The notes: generated from the sequence alone by a model not told the origin. 64,000 bases of DNA from Streptomyces buecherae (GCF_014295035.1 NZ_CP060404.1:4310501-4374500), one strand, 5' to 3'; shown: positions 43,775-52,546, counted from the stretch's first letter. Translations and numbers: made by a program.

Positions 43775-44692
43775 ATGAGCACTCTCATCATCGACAACGT
43801 CTCGCGCTGGTTCGGGAACGTCGTCGCCGTCAACGACGTGACGATGACCATCGGCCCGGGTGTGACCGGCCTGCTCGGCCCCAACGGCGCCGGCAAGTCC
43901 ACGCTGATCAACATGATGGGCGGCTTCCTCGCGCCCTCCACCGGCTCCGTCACGCTGGACGGCACGCAGATCTGGCGCAACGAGCAGAGCTACCGGCACA
44001 TCGGCATCGTGCCCGAGCGCGAGTCGATGTACGACTTCCTCACCGGGCAGGAGTTCGTGCTGGCCAACGCCGAACTGCACGGGCTCCCCAAGCCGCGCGC
44101 CGCCGCACAGCGGGCGCTGGCCACGGTGGAGATGGAGTACGCGGCGGGCCGCAAGATCTCCACGTACAGCAAGGGCATGCGGCAACGCGTGAAGATGGCG
44201 TCCGCGCTGGTCCACGACCCGTCCGTGCTGCTGCTCGACGAGCCGTTCAACGGCATGGACCCGCGCCAGCGGATGCAGCTCATGGACCTGCTGCGACAGA
44301 TGGGCGCCGAGGGGCGCACCGTGCTGTTCTCCTCGCACATCCTCGAGGAGGTCGAGCAACTGGCCGCGCACATCGAGGTGATCGTCGCCGGTCGGCACGC
44401 CGCGTCGGGTGATTTCCGCAAGATCCGCCGGCTGATGATCGACCGCCCGCACCGCTACCTGGTGCGCTCCAGCGACGACCGTGCGCTGGCCGCCGCGCTG
44501 ATCGCGGACGCCTCCACGGCGGGCATCGAGGTGGACGCCGCGGAGGGCGCGCTGCGCATCCAGGCCGTCGACTTCAACCGGTTCACCGAACTGCTGCCGC
44601 GCGTCGCCCGCGAGCACGGCATCACGCTCCTCACGGTCTCGCCTTCGGACGAGTCCCTGGAGAGCGTCTTCTCCTACCTCGTCGCGGCATAA
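43775..44692 (+). CDS. ABC transporter ATPase (ABC-2 type), pair 2
   Basis: 305 residues. Walker A GPNGAGKST, signature YSKGMRQRVKMASAL, Walker B VLLLDEPFNGMDP and switch His in FSSHILEEV are all present. It resembles the pair-1 ATPase and probably arose by duplication, but lacks the long Pro-rich tail. ATG 43775 follows CGAAGGAA. It starts 151 bp after pair 1, in the same direction, and 18 bp before its own permease. Confidence 0.92.
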   Translation: MSTLIIDNVSRWFGNVVAVNDVTMTIGPGVTGLLGPNGAGKSTLINMMGGFLAPSTGSVTLDGTQIWRNEQSYRHIGIVPERESMYDFLTGQEFVLANAELHGLPKPRAAAQRALATVEMEYAAGRKISTYSKGMRQRVKMASALVHDPSVLLLDEPFNGMDPRQRMQLMDLLRQMGAEGRTVLFSSHILEEVEQLAAHIEVIVAGRHAASGDFRKIRRLMIDRPHRYLVRSSDDRALAAALIADASTAGIEVDAAEGALRIQAVDFNRFTELLPRVAREHGITLLTVSPSDESLESVFSYLVAA

Positions 44693-44710
44693 CGCAAGGA
44701 GCCCTCAGCG

Positions 44711-45430
44711 ATGTACAACCCCACGGTCGCCCGGCTCACCTACCGGGCGTTGCTCGGCCGGCGCCGCGCACTGATCCTCTTCTCGCTGCCCGCGCTGCTG
44801 ATCGTGATCTCGATCGCGATCCGGCTGATGACGGGCGCCGACGACGCCACCGCCGACGCGATCCTGGGCGGCTTCGCGCTGTCCGTGATGGTCCCGCTCA
44901 TCGGCGTCATCGCGGGTACCGGCGCCATCGGCCCGGAGATCGACGACGGTTCGGTGGTGTATCTGCTGGCCAAGCCGGTGAAGCGGCCAACGATCATCGT
45001 CACCAAGCTCTTTGTCGCGGTCGGCGTCACGATGGCCTTCTCCGCCATACCCACCCTGATCGCCGGCCTGATCCTGAACGGCAACAGCCAGGGCATAGCC
45101 AGCGCGTACACCTCGGCCGCCGCCATGGCCTCCATCGCCTACAGCGCCATCTTCCTGCTGCTCGGCACCGTCACCCGGCACGCGGTCGTCGCCGGCCTGG
45201 TGTACGCGCTGGTGTGGGAGTCCGTGTTCGGTACGTACGTCTCCGGCGCGCGCCAACTCAGCGTCCAGCAGTGGTCGCTGGCCGCCGCCGAGAAGATCGG
45301 ACAGGGCGACGTCATCACCTCCGACGTGGGCCTTCCGGTGGCCGTCGTGCTGCTCGTCGGCGTCACGGTGGCCGCCACCTGGTACGCGGGCCAGAAGCTG
45401 CGCGGCCTCACGCTGGCCGGCGAGGAGTAA
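44711..45430 (+). CDS. ABC-2 type permease, pair 2
   Basis: 239 residues with six hydrophobic segments. The N-terminus MYNPTVARLTYRALLGRRR is the expected cytoplasmic stretch. ATG 44711 follows AAGGAG. A perfect 10-bp hairpin 18 bp after its stop ends the four-gene series. Fewer residues than the pair-1 permease; no conserved substrate-binding feature is visible. Confidence 0.87.
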   Translation: MYNPTVARLTYRALLGRRRALILFSLPALLIVISIAIRLMTGADDATADAILGGFALSVMVPLIGVIAGTGAIGPEIDDGSVVYLLAKPVKRPTIIVTKLFVAVGVTMAFSAIPTLIAGLILNGNSQGIASAYTSAAAMASIAYSAIFLLLGTVTRHAVVAGLVYALVWESVFGTYVSGARQLSVQQWSLAAAEKIGQGDVITSDVGLPVAVVLLVGVTVAATWYAGQKLRGLTLAGEE

Positions 45431-45447
45431 CGGGACCACCGCGCCTC

Positions 45448-45474
45448 CACCCGACGATTGGCAGTCGTCGGGTG
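45448..45474 (+). terminator. Terminator after ABC operon
   Basis: CACCCGACGA at 45448-45457 pairs perfectly with TCGTCGGGTG at 45465-45474 around a seven-base loop. Confidence 0.85.
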
Positions 45475-45750
45475 CGGGCGCGCGGCGGGTGGCGTGGCGC
45501 TGAGGGCTGGTGGCGTCGCGCTCGTCGCCGCCCGGCTCCGGCCTGGACTGGCCGGGCTGGACGCACGCGCGTGGCGGGAGCGCCTTCGTCGTGGGGTCGA
45601 ACCCCCCTCGCGTCGCCTGGAGATGACCGCTGACACGGGCGCGGTGCCACGTAGAGGGTATGGAACCGGCCATCACACGGGAGGGCGACCGCGTGGGCAC
45701 CGTACGGCCATCGGCCCGCCACCTCTAGGTGGCCGCCACCTCAACGGCAC

Positions 45751-45783
45751 TTGTACAAACCAAAGGTTGAACAGTTTTTGACC
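45751..45783. promoter_or_regulatory. A+T-richer operator candidates
   Basis: TTGTACAA (45751-45758) is a perfect palindrome and GGTTGAACAGTTTTTGACC (45765-45783) is an imperfect 9-1-9 dyad. They lie 60-90 bp before the gene at 45842, directly upstream of its DNA-damage-type promoter. The binding protein is unknown. The rest of the 45475-45811 gap shows no gene. Confidence 0.35.
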
Positions 45784-45811
45784 GTTGGCATGGGGGTTGC
45801 CGTGGGGGGTG

Positions 45812-45834
45812 TTGTCAGAGGTGGCGAGTAGCGT
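45812..45834 (+). promoter_or_regulatory. DNA-damage (PafBC/RecA-NDp) type promoter
   Basis: TTGTCAGAG (45812-45820), eight bases, then TAGCGT (45829-45834) fits the actinobacterial RecA-independent damage promoter TTGTCRGTG-N8-TAnnnT at seven of nine positions in the first block (one a degenerate-position match), with exact spacing. The -10 ends seven bases before ATG 45842, giving a leaderless mRNA. Confidence 0.7.
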
Positions 45835-45841
45835 CTGTGGC

Positions 45842-46330
45842 ATGGGGTACTCGGGTTGGATCATCGTCGCCAAGGGCGATGACACGCTAGCGAAGGAGCC
45901 CGCCGTCGCCGCCCACGGGAGCGCGGTCTTGGCGGAGTACGTCCGGGGGGACTGGCGCGAACTGTGGCTGAATGACGGCTGGGGGGTACGGCCGAGCCCG
46001 TCGGTGGCAGAGCTGGTCGCGACGACGGGCGCCCCGGCCATGGCGATCTACGTGATGGACGAGGACTGCGCGGTGGCGTACGGGGCGACGCCGTCGGGCC
46101 GGCGCTGGGAGGGGGTGTTCTCCGAGGAGGCGGCGACGGCCTATGAGGCGATGCCGCCTGACTATCACCGGAGTCAGGCCGTTGCCGACGCCCTGACCTG
46201 GGCCGAGGAGGCCGGCCTGACCTGCTGCCCGCCCGAGCCCGTGGAGGCGGCCCTGCGCGACGGCTGGTACTCGGACCTGTTGGAGCGCTTCGGCCTACCG
46301 GAAGGCGTGGAGGTACACCGGGCACAGTGA
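45842..46330 (+). CDS. Hypothetical protein with DNA-damage-type promoter
   Basis: 162 residues, family not recognised. It starts MGYSGWIIVAKGDD and ends in an alpha-helical region with HRSQAVADALTWAEEAGLTC and a final LLERFGLPEGVEVHR. It is acidic and soluble with no membrane segment or signal peptide. ATG 45842 is fixed by a -10 hexamer seven bases upstream. The promoter type suggests induction by DNA damage; no repair motif is visible. Confidence 0.72.
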   Translation: MGYSGWIIVAKGDDTLAKEPAVAAHGSAVLAEYVRGDWRELWLNDGWGVRPSPSVAELVATTGAPAMAIYVMDEDCAVAYGATPSGRRWEGVFSEEAATAYEAMPPDYHRSQAVADALTWAEEAGLTCCPPEPVEAALRDGWYSDLLERFGLPEGVEVHRAQ

Positions 46331-46629
46331 GGGAGGCCGCGCTCGGCGGCAGTCCGGGCGCCGGCGCGAGTCCGGGCCCACGCCCGACAGCGGTACGGAT
46401 GCGTGGTGGGCGGCGGGCGGTCGAGGCTGGCGTGCACGCCACCGTCCACGAGGGGCGGGCCTCCTTGGGTGAGCGCTTCGCCCGCCCATGTGAGGCTCGG
46501 TTGTGCGGTTGCCTGACCGTGCACGTCGTTTCCCCCGCCGCATCCTCTGGGGCGCCATTCGCGTCGGGCGGCGCTGTCGCCCGTCCCGTGGCTCCCACCG
46601 GTGCCCGCCCCGAGGTGCTGCGGGCCGTG

Positions 46630-47202
46630 TCAGGGCAGGTGTGGGTGGGCGGTCTGTGCCGCCTCCCGGTCGTCGCTGACCAGCAGGAGTACGGCGGCGC
46701 GCTCGGCGCTCGTGGAGCGGACCTTGTGCGGCGTGGTCGCCTTGAAGTAGACGGAGTCGCCCGGTTCGAGGGGGACGGTCATCGAGGGGAAGATCAGTTC
46801 GGCGCTCCCGGCGTGAACGAAGACGAACTCCTCGCCCGGATGGTCCCGGAACGGCGCCGGCCCGGCGTCGTGCGGTGGGTAGAGCATGAACGGTGTCATC
46901 CGCTTGTCACCCGCCTCCAGGGCTATCCCCTCGTACCGGCTGCCTGGCTCCTCGTCGGAGGAGAGCACCTGACGCTCGCCGGCCCGCGTGACGGTGATCT
47001 CGGAGGCGTCCGTCGCGTCGGTGAACAAGTTGCCCAGCGGGACGTGCAGGGCCTTGGCGAGCGACACGCTGACCGCGATGGACGGGGTGCTGTAGCCGCG
47101 CTCGACCTTGGACAGGTAGCTCTTCGTGACCCCGGTGCGCTCGGCGAGCGCCTCCAGGGTCAGCAGGCGCTCCTTACGTAGCTGCCGTACCCGATTGATC
47201 AC
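46630..47202 (-). CDS. XRE-cupin transcriptional regulator
   Basis: 190 residues. An N-terminal Cro/cI-type helix-turn-helix (QLRKERLLTLEALAERTGVT, KSYLSKVERGYSTPSI) is joined to a C-terminal cupin domain (HPGEEFVFVHAGSAELIF, PLEPGDSVYFKATTPHKVRS). Such regulators typically control small catabolic operons and sense a metabolite in the cupin. GTG 47202 follows GGGGAGAAG. It is divergent from the class II aldolase and DHDPS-family genes, with two palindromes in the shared promoter region. Confidence 0.9.
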   Translation of the reverse strand: MINRVRQLRKERLLTLEALAERTGVTKSYLSKVERGYSTPSIAVSVSLAKALHVPLGNLFTDATDASEITVTRAGERQVLSSDEEPGSRYEGIALEAGDKRMTPFMLYPPHDAGPAPFRDHPGEEFVFVHAGSAELIFPSMTVPLEPGDSVYFKATTPHKVRSTSAERAAVLLLVSDDREAAQTAHPHLP

Positions 47203-47420
47203 TGACTTCTCCCCTTCACGCCACCCCGCGCGGGCTGGGTTCGGCCGGGCGGGACACCAAGTATGTCCCGCCGGCCCAGCGCTGGCCCGGCCCCGGTCGG
47301 CCCCGTCGGCCGGTGGCGCCGGCTGGCGGACGGCAGGAGCGGCAGCGACTGCGCGCCGCGCGGCCCGCCCCGCGGGTGGTCTCGCACCGTCGGAACGTCG
47401 TGGCGCCGAACCCTTGCGAC

Positions 47421-47450
47421 AGGACACAAGGTGTCCTATGGTGAACATAG
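47421..47450. promoter_or_regulatory. Compound palindromic operator
   Basis: AGGACAC-AAG-GTGTCCT (47421-47437) and CTATG-GTGAA-CATAG (47436-47450) are both perfect inverted repeats and share two bases. They lie between the XRE-cupin gene and the aldolase gene, 90-120 bp before the aldolase start, and are the probable binding sites of that regulator. The rest of the 47203-47539 gap holds no gene. Confidence 0.65.
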
Positions 47451-47539
47451 TTTCCTCGCAGAGGTGCTGCGCACAGCAGGCGCAACGCCGGACGACGGGG
47501 CGCGTCGGCATCGCCGGCGCCTCGGAACTGGAGCAGACC

Positions 47540-48337
47540 ATGGCAAACACGCTGCAGGACTCGAAGGCCGTGCTCGTGGACCGCGCCGAGCACCAGATGA
47601 ACGGCCACTTCGGAGACTCGAAGTTGACCACCCGCCAGAAGATCGCCTTGACCTGCCGCATCGCCTACGACGGCGGACACGATTCGGGACTGGCCGGCCA
47701 GATCAGCGCGCGCGGCCCGCAACCCGGCACGTACTACACCCAGCGTCTGGGCCTCGGCTTCGACGAGATCACCGAGGACAACCTCCTCCTGGTGGACGAG
47801 GACCTCCAGGTCCTTGAGGGCGAGGGCATGCCCAACCCCGCCAACCGCTTCCACTCCTGGATCTACCGGGCCCGCGAGGACGTCAACTGCATCGTCCACA
47901 CCCACGCGTTGCACACGGCGGCGCTCGCGATGCTGGAAGTCCCGCTCGTGGTCTCGCAGATGGACACCACGCCGTTGTACGACGACGTCGCCTTCCTCAA
48001 GGACTGGCCCGGGGTCCCGGTCGGGAACGAGGAGGGCGAGATCATCTCGGCCGCCCTCGGCGACAAGCGCGCCATCCTCCTGGCCCACCACGGCCAACTC
48101 GTCACCGGTGCCACCGTCGAGGAGGCGTGCAACCTGGCCCTGCTCATCGAGCGCGCGGCGCGCCTGCAACTCCTGGCCATGGCGGCCGGGACCATCAAGC
48201 CACTGCCGCCCGAGCTGGCCCGCGAGGCCCACGACTGGACCTCCACCGACCGCCGCAACCAGGCGAACTTCGCCTACTACGCGCGCAAGGCCCTCCGCCG
48301 CCACCCCGACTGCGTCACGGGCGAGGTGCACCTCTGA
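47540..48337 (+). CDS. Class II aldolase/adducin family protein
   Basis: 265 residues. The zinc-binding His pair stands in CIVHTHALHTAALAM and a third His in ILLAHHGQLVTGATVEEA; GLAGQISARGP is the substrate-loop region. The family includes fuculose-phosphate aldolase, ribulose-phosphate epimerase and decarboxylases. ATG 47540 has GGAG 7-10 bases upstream; an in-frame ATG at about 47438 lies in the operator and is unlikely. It overlaps the downstream DHDPS-family gene by one base. The substrate is unknown. Confidence 0.85.
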   Translation: MANTLQDSKAVLVDRAEHQMNGHFGDSKLTTRQKIALTCRIAYDGGHDSGLAGQISARGPQPGTYYTQRLGLGFDEITEDNLLLVDEDLQVLEGEGMPNPANRFHSWIYRAREDVNCIVHTHALHTAALAMLEVPLVVSQMDTTPLYDDVAFLKDWPGVPVGNEEGEIISAALGDKRAILLAHHGQLVTGATVEEACNLALLIERAARLQLLAMAAGTIKPLPPELAREAHDWTSTDRRNQANFAYYARKALRRHPDCVTGEVHL

Positions 48338-49305
48338 TGGCGCGGACATGGACGGCGCAACCCTCCTCGACACAGCCACCGTTGACCGGCGTCATCTCCT
48401 ACCCCGTCACCCCGTTCACCCCGGAGACCGGTGCGCTCGACCTCCCCGCGCTGCACCGCCTCACCGACGACCTCGTGACCGCCGGCAGCCACGGCATCGC
48501 CCCCCTGGGCAGCACCGGCGAGAGCGCCTACCTCAGCGAGACGGAATGGGACGCCGTCTGCGATACGACGCTCGGCGCCGTCGCCGGACGGGTCCCCACG
48601 GTCGTCGGCGTCGCGCACTACAGCACGGAGGGCACGGTACGTCGCGCCCGCGTGGCCGCCCGGCACGGCGCCACCGCGATCATGGTGCTCCCGCAGGTGT
48701 ACTGGAAGCTGACCGACGCGGAACTCGCGCGGCACTTCGCCGCCGTCGCCGACGCGAGCGACCTGCCGGTCATGCTCTACAACAACCCGGGCACGAGCGG
48801 CGTCGACCTGCCACCGGAGACGGTGGTGGCTCTCGCGCGGCAGATCTCCAACCTGACGATGGTCAAGGAGAGTTCCGGCGACGCGACACGCTTCCGCGCC
48901 ATCCGGGAACTGTCGGACGGCGCGTTGTCGGTCTACAACGGGAGCAATCCGCTCGCCCTCGAAGCCTTCCGCGCCGGCGCGGTCGGCTGGTGCACCGCGG
49001 CGCCCTGCCTGGCCCCGCGGTGGTGCCTGGAGTTGTACGCCGCGGCGACGGCCGGGGATCAGGAGCGGGCCGATGCGGTACTGGCGGAGCTGCTGCCGTT
49101 CTTGCGGTTCATCGTGGGGTACGGGCTACCGCGGGCGGTCAAGGCCGGCCTGGAGATCCGTGGCCGAGCCGTCGGCAGACCCAGGCCGCCCCTGCTGCCA
49201 CTACCGGAGGCCCAGGTGGCCGAGCTGCGCCGGATCCTGGAGCGGCTCGACATCCACCCGATCCCTGACCAGGCAGAGGCCCGCGCGGCTGGACAACCGG
49301 CATGA
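48337..49305 (+). CDS. DHDPS/N-acetylneuraminate lyase family protein
   Basis: 322 residues with a TIM-barrel class I aldolase fold. The pyruvate-binding GSTGES block, the catalytic Tyr in VMLYNNPGTSG and the Schiff-base Lys in LTMVKESSGDA are present. True DapA, NAL, KDG aldolase and hydroxyproline-pathway lyases share these. With a class II aldolase and XRE-cupin regulator in one locus, breakdown of a sugar acid or amino-acid derivative is more likely than lysine synthesis (inference). ATG 48337 overlaps the aldolase stop. Confidence 0.87.
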   Translation: MARTWTAQPSSTQPPLTGVISYPVTPFTPETGALDLPALHRLTDDLVTAGSHGIAPLGSTGESAYLSETEWDAVCDTTLGAVAGRVPTVVGVAHYSTEGTVRRARVAARHGATAIMVLPQVYWKLTDAELARHFAAVADASDLPVMLYNNPGTSGVDLPPETVVALARQISNLTMVKESSGDATRFRAIRELSDGALSVYNGSNPLALEAFRAGAVGWCTAAPCLAPRWCLELYAAATAGDQERADAVLAELLPFLRFIVGYGLPRAVKAGLEIRGRAVGRPRPPLLPLPEAQVAELRRILERLDIHPIPDQAEARAAGQPA

Positions 49306-49415
49306 GCCCACCGCACCGCCTCCGCGCGCCGATCCGTGCCCGGGAGCGCTGTCCTCCCGCTAAAGGCAGGGCGGTCGTTACGGGGAGGTCCACGACAGCC
49401 TGTTGGAATCGCCCC

Positions 49416-50294
49416 ATGCCCGATTTGATCCTCGTCGTGTTCCGTGTCGTCGCGAAAGCCCTCGCGTACGCCAACCCGTTCGCGTGGGCCCAGCGGTGCG
49501 GGCGACAGCAGCGGCTGTGCCGTCTCACCCGGGGAGAGACGGCACTGGTCCCCTGCGACGTGCGGGACGCGCGACTGACCGGCGGCGGGCAGTGGAAGAA
49601 CGGCTACCTCGCGGTGGGCCCATACCCAACCGCATGGCAGGAGAAGGGGCGAGGGCAACAGACGCTGGGCCCCTGGCCCCCGCTGCTCCCGGTGTCGGCG
49701 GACAAGATCAGCGTCGCCTTCCGCTCGAAGTCCGGCGAAACCGAGATACGACTCCACCCCGACGAAGCGCCGTCCGTGTTGCGAGCGTTGGGCAGACGGG
49801 TTGCTGACGGGATGAGGCAGCAATCGCCGGCGTGGGCCGGGGCGGAGACAGATGGAGGTGCATCGCGGTGTGAACGCACTGGCCAGGTGGTTGCGGCTAG
49901 GCATGGTCGCCGCCATCGCCGGGGCCCGGGTGCGGCGCCGGAGGCCACCCGCCGATGTGGCCGCGGCGGCCCCAGCGGGCGCGGCGCGCGGCTCGGCGTG
50001 AGCCGGACGGCGGCGCCGAGGCGGGGCAAGGCGGTGCAGGAGCCGTGCGGCGGGCGGGGGCCGCGTGGTGCGGAGGGGCGGGGTCGGAATGCGTCCGGGT
50101 GGCGGGCGTGCCGTACTGCGGTTGCGTGTATGCGTCGGCGCGCGCGTCCCGTACGGCCGCCGAACTTCCTACGGTGCGGGGAGTCGGCTACAGAAAGCAG
50201 GGCTCCCCGTGTCCGTCACCGACATCTACCTGGCCAACAACGAGTCGTACGCGACCTCGGCTTCCGTCGCACCCTCCGGCGAGCCGCCCAGTAG
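49416..50294 (+). CDS. Hypothetical protein, 3' end probably not genuine
   Basis: Residues 1 to about 132 (49416-49811) look like a real small protein: an N-terminal hydrophobic helix (LILVVFRVVAKALAYANPFA) then a soluble domain with GGGQWKNGYLAVGPYP and SADKISVAFRSKSGETEIRL, loosely like PH-fold DUF2550 proteins. After that the frame stays open but is Arg/Gly-rich and runs 86 bp into the carbonic anhydrase gene in a different frame. The gene has probably lost its stop codon or suffered a frameshift near 49810, or it is a decaying gene. The start ATG has no strong ribosome-binding site. Confidence 0.4.
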   Translation: MPDLILVVFRVVAKALAYANPFAWAQRCGRQQRLCRLTRGETALVPCDVRDARLTGGGQWKNGYLAVGPYPTAWQEKGRGQQTLGPWPPLLPVSADKISVAFRSKSGETEIRLHPDEAPSVLRALGRRVADGMRQQSPAWAGAETDGGASRCERTGQVVAARHGRRHRRGPGAAPEATRRCGRGGPSGRGARLGVSRTAAPRRGKAVQEPCGGRGPRGAEGRGRNASGWRACRTAVACMRRRARPVRPPNFLRCGESATESRAPRVRHRHLPGQQRVVRDLGFRRTLRRAAQ

Positions 50295-50715
50295 GCACCT
50301 GGCGGTGATCACCTGCATGGACGCGCGGATCGACGTGTACGCGATGCTCGGCCTCAAACTCGGCGAGGCACACGTCATCCGCAACGCGGGAGGAGCGGCC
50401 AGCGATGACGCGATTCGGTCGCTCGTCGTCAGCCAGCGGGAGTTGTTGACGCGGGAGGTGATGCTGATCCACCACACCAAGTGCGGGATGCTCGGCCTGT
50501 CGGACGACTCGTTCAAGCGGGACATCGAGGCGGAGACGGGGGTGCGGCCCCCGTGGGCGGCGGAGGGGTTCGAGCGGCTTGAGGAGGACGTGCGGCAGTC
50601 GGTGGCCCGGGTCCGGTTGAACCCGTTCGTGCCCCACAAGGAGTCGGTACGCGGTTTCATCTACGACGTCGACACGCGGCGGCTGCACGAGGTGGAGTGC
50701 CGGGGCCCGGCCTGA
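50209..50715 (+). CDS. Beta-carbonic anhydrase
   Basis: 168 residues. The zinc ligands are C36 and D38-R40 in ITCMDARID and H89 and C92 in IHHTKCG. It interconverts CO2 and bicarbonate in the cytoplasm. The length is short, as in the single-domain bacterial type. GTG 50209 gives the family N-terminus VSVTDIYLANNESYA; upstream in-frame sequence is low-complexity. It is convergent with a CynX-type MFS gene, but no cyanase (cynS) is in the window. Confidence 0.92.
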   Translation: MSVTDIYLANNESYATSASVAPSGEPPSRHLAVITCMDARIDVYAMLGLKLGEAHVIRNAGGAASDDAIRSLVVSQRELLTREVMLIHHTKCGMLGLSDDSFKRDIEAETGVRPPWAAEGFERLEEDVRQSVARVRLNPFVPHKESVRGFIYDVDTRRLHEVECRGPA

Positions 50716-50762
50716 ACCGCCGCGCCCCGCCCCGGGCGGAGCCGGCGAGAGGCGCCAACGCC

Positions 50763-50790
50763 GGGCCGGGCCAGGGCCCTGACCCGGCCC
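50763..50790. terminator. Hairpin in convergent gap
   Basis: GGGCCGGG (50763-50770) pairs perfectly with CCCGGCCC (50783-50790), with AGGGCCCT in the loop. It lies 48 bp after the carbonic anhydrase stop and may also end the leftward MFS transcript. The 50716-51019 gap holds no gene. Confidence 0.6.
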
Positions 50791-51019
50791 GCGCCGACCC
50801 CTGTGGGCCGACCCCTGCGGGCCCACCCCCGCGGGTCTGCCCCTACGACTCCGCCCCGCGCCGCCCACGGCGTCGTACCCCTGACCGCCCCCGGGGAACA
50901 GCGCGTGATCACGGCTCGACGGGGTCGGTGGCGTACGCGCCGGCGCCCCGGAGCGGAGGGCTCCGGGGTGGGCGTGGTGCGGTGGGTGGCTGGGAGGGGA
51001 GAGGAACTGTACGGGGAGG

Positions 51020-52345
51020 TCAGACCTTCAGGTTGCGGCCCGCGCCGAGGCCGAGGGCGGCCAGGCCCGCGCAGACGCCGAGCAACAGGAGCAGCGGCAG
51101 CGTCCAGCCGTCGGTGACCTGGTGTACCGCGCCGAGGACCAGTGGGCCAGCGGCGGCCAGCAGATAGCCCCAGGTCTGGGCCATGCCGGAGAGTCGGGCG
51201 GCGGTGTGCGCGTCACGGGCGCGCAGCACCATCATCGTCAGGGCGAGGCCGAGCGCGCCGCCCTGCCCGACGCCGAGCAGCGTGGCCCACAGCCAGGCCC
51301 CGCCCGTGGGTGAGACGAGCAACCCGACGACGCCGCAGGCCATCAGCGAGGCGACGCCGACCGCCAGCACCCGCTGTTGCCGCATGCGCCCGGCGAGGAG
51401 GGGCACGACGAACGAACCGACGCCCTGCAGCAGCGTGCTGTAGGCGAAGATGAGCCCGGCTGTCGACTTGCTCATCCCGTTGTCGGTGAAGACGGTCGGC
51501 AGCCAGGCGATCACGACGTACGCGACGAGCGACTGCGACCCCATGAACAGGGTGATCTGCCAGGCCAGCGGGGTGCGGGACAGGCGCGAGGCGTCGGGGT
51601 CGGCGGTGGCCTTGGACCCGGAGCCGACGGGCGCGGTGGTGGCGGGGCGGGCCGGCGTTGCCGCGGGCTGGCCGTGCCGGATGCCGCGGCGGGCGATGAC
51701 CGCCTGGGGAACCCACAACAGCGCGGCGACCGCGGCCAGCAGCGCCCAGGAGGCGAGGGAGCCGCGCCAGCCGCCGAGGGCGTTCTCCAGCGGGACGGCG
51801 GCGGCGGCGGACGCGGTGGCACCGATGATCATCGCGGTGGAGTACACGGCCGTCATGGCCGCCGCGCGCTCCGGGAAGTCCCGCTTGACCAGGCCCGGCA
51901 TCAGCACGTTGAGCCAGGCGATGGCCGTGCCGACGAACGCGCCACCGACGAACAGCGTGACCACCGGGGGCGCCACCCGCAGCAGGATGCCGCCGCACAG
52001 CAACACCAGCGCGGCGAGCAACACCGCCTCGGTGCCGAACCGGCGGGCCAGCTTCGGCGCCAGCGGCGACGCCACTCCCATGAAGACCAGCGGGATGGTG
52101 GTGACCAGGCTGGTCGCGGTCGCCGCGAGGTGGAAGTGGTCGCTGATCTCGCCGAGCAGGGGGGAAACGCCGGCCAGGGCCGCGCGCATGTTGAGCGCGG
52201 CGAGCACGATGCCGGCGAGGAGCAGGGCGGGGTGCGCGCGTAGCGTGCGCCGCGCGGCGGCCACCGGTGGGGTGGGGACCAGATCCTCTTCGGCATCGAT
52301 GAGCCGGTCATCGGGCGCGGTGCTGGGCCCGGATATCCCGGACAT
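51020..52345 (-). CDS. MFS transporter, CynX/NimT type
   Basis: 441 residues with 12 predicted helices in two bundles joined by a loop of about 45 residues. The opening LNMRAALAGVSPLLGEISDHF is characteristic of the CynX/NimT (cyanate/2-nitroimidazole) branch. It has ATG 52345 with GGTAAGCC upstream. A GntR regulator lies 201 bp upstream in the same direction and is the probable controller. The actual substrate is unknown. Confidence 0.85.
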   Translation of the reverse strand: MSGISGPSTAPDDRLIDAEEDLVPTPPVAAARRTLRAHPALLLAGIVLAALNMRAALAGVSPLLGEISDHFHLAATATSLVTTIPLVFMGVASPLAPKLARRFGTEAVLLAALVLLCGGILLRVAPPVVTLFVGGAFVGTAIAWLNVLMPGLVKRDFPERAAAMTAVYSTAMIIGATASAAAAVPLENALGGWRGSLASWALLAAVAALLWVPQAVIARRGIRHGQPAATPARPATTAPVGSGSKATADPDASRLSRTPLAWQITLFMGSQSLVAYVVIAWLPTVFTDNGMSKSTAGLIFAYSTLLQGVGSFVVPLLAGRMRQQRVLAVGVASLMACGVVGLLVSPTGGAWLWATLLGVGQGGALGLALTMMVLRARDAHTAARLSGMAQTWGYLLAAAGPLVLGAVHQVTDGWTLPLLLLLGVCAGLAALGLGAGRNLKV

Positions 52346-52546
52346 AGGCGGCTTACCTTTCGTCGTTCTCGGGCGTGGGGGCGTGCCGGACGGGCTCCCG
52401 GGCTGGTGAGCGGGGACGGGTTCCGGGCGGAGTGGGCCGGGGGACCCGGCGGGGCGCGAGGCCCGTGGCGAGCTGCGGGGCGGGAGTCTCGATCGGTTCG
52501 GGGGAGTGGCTCTCGGGCGCGTGGGGGTGTGCGGGCGGGGGTGGGG

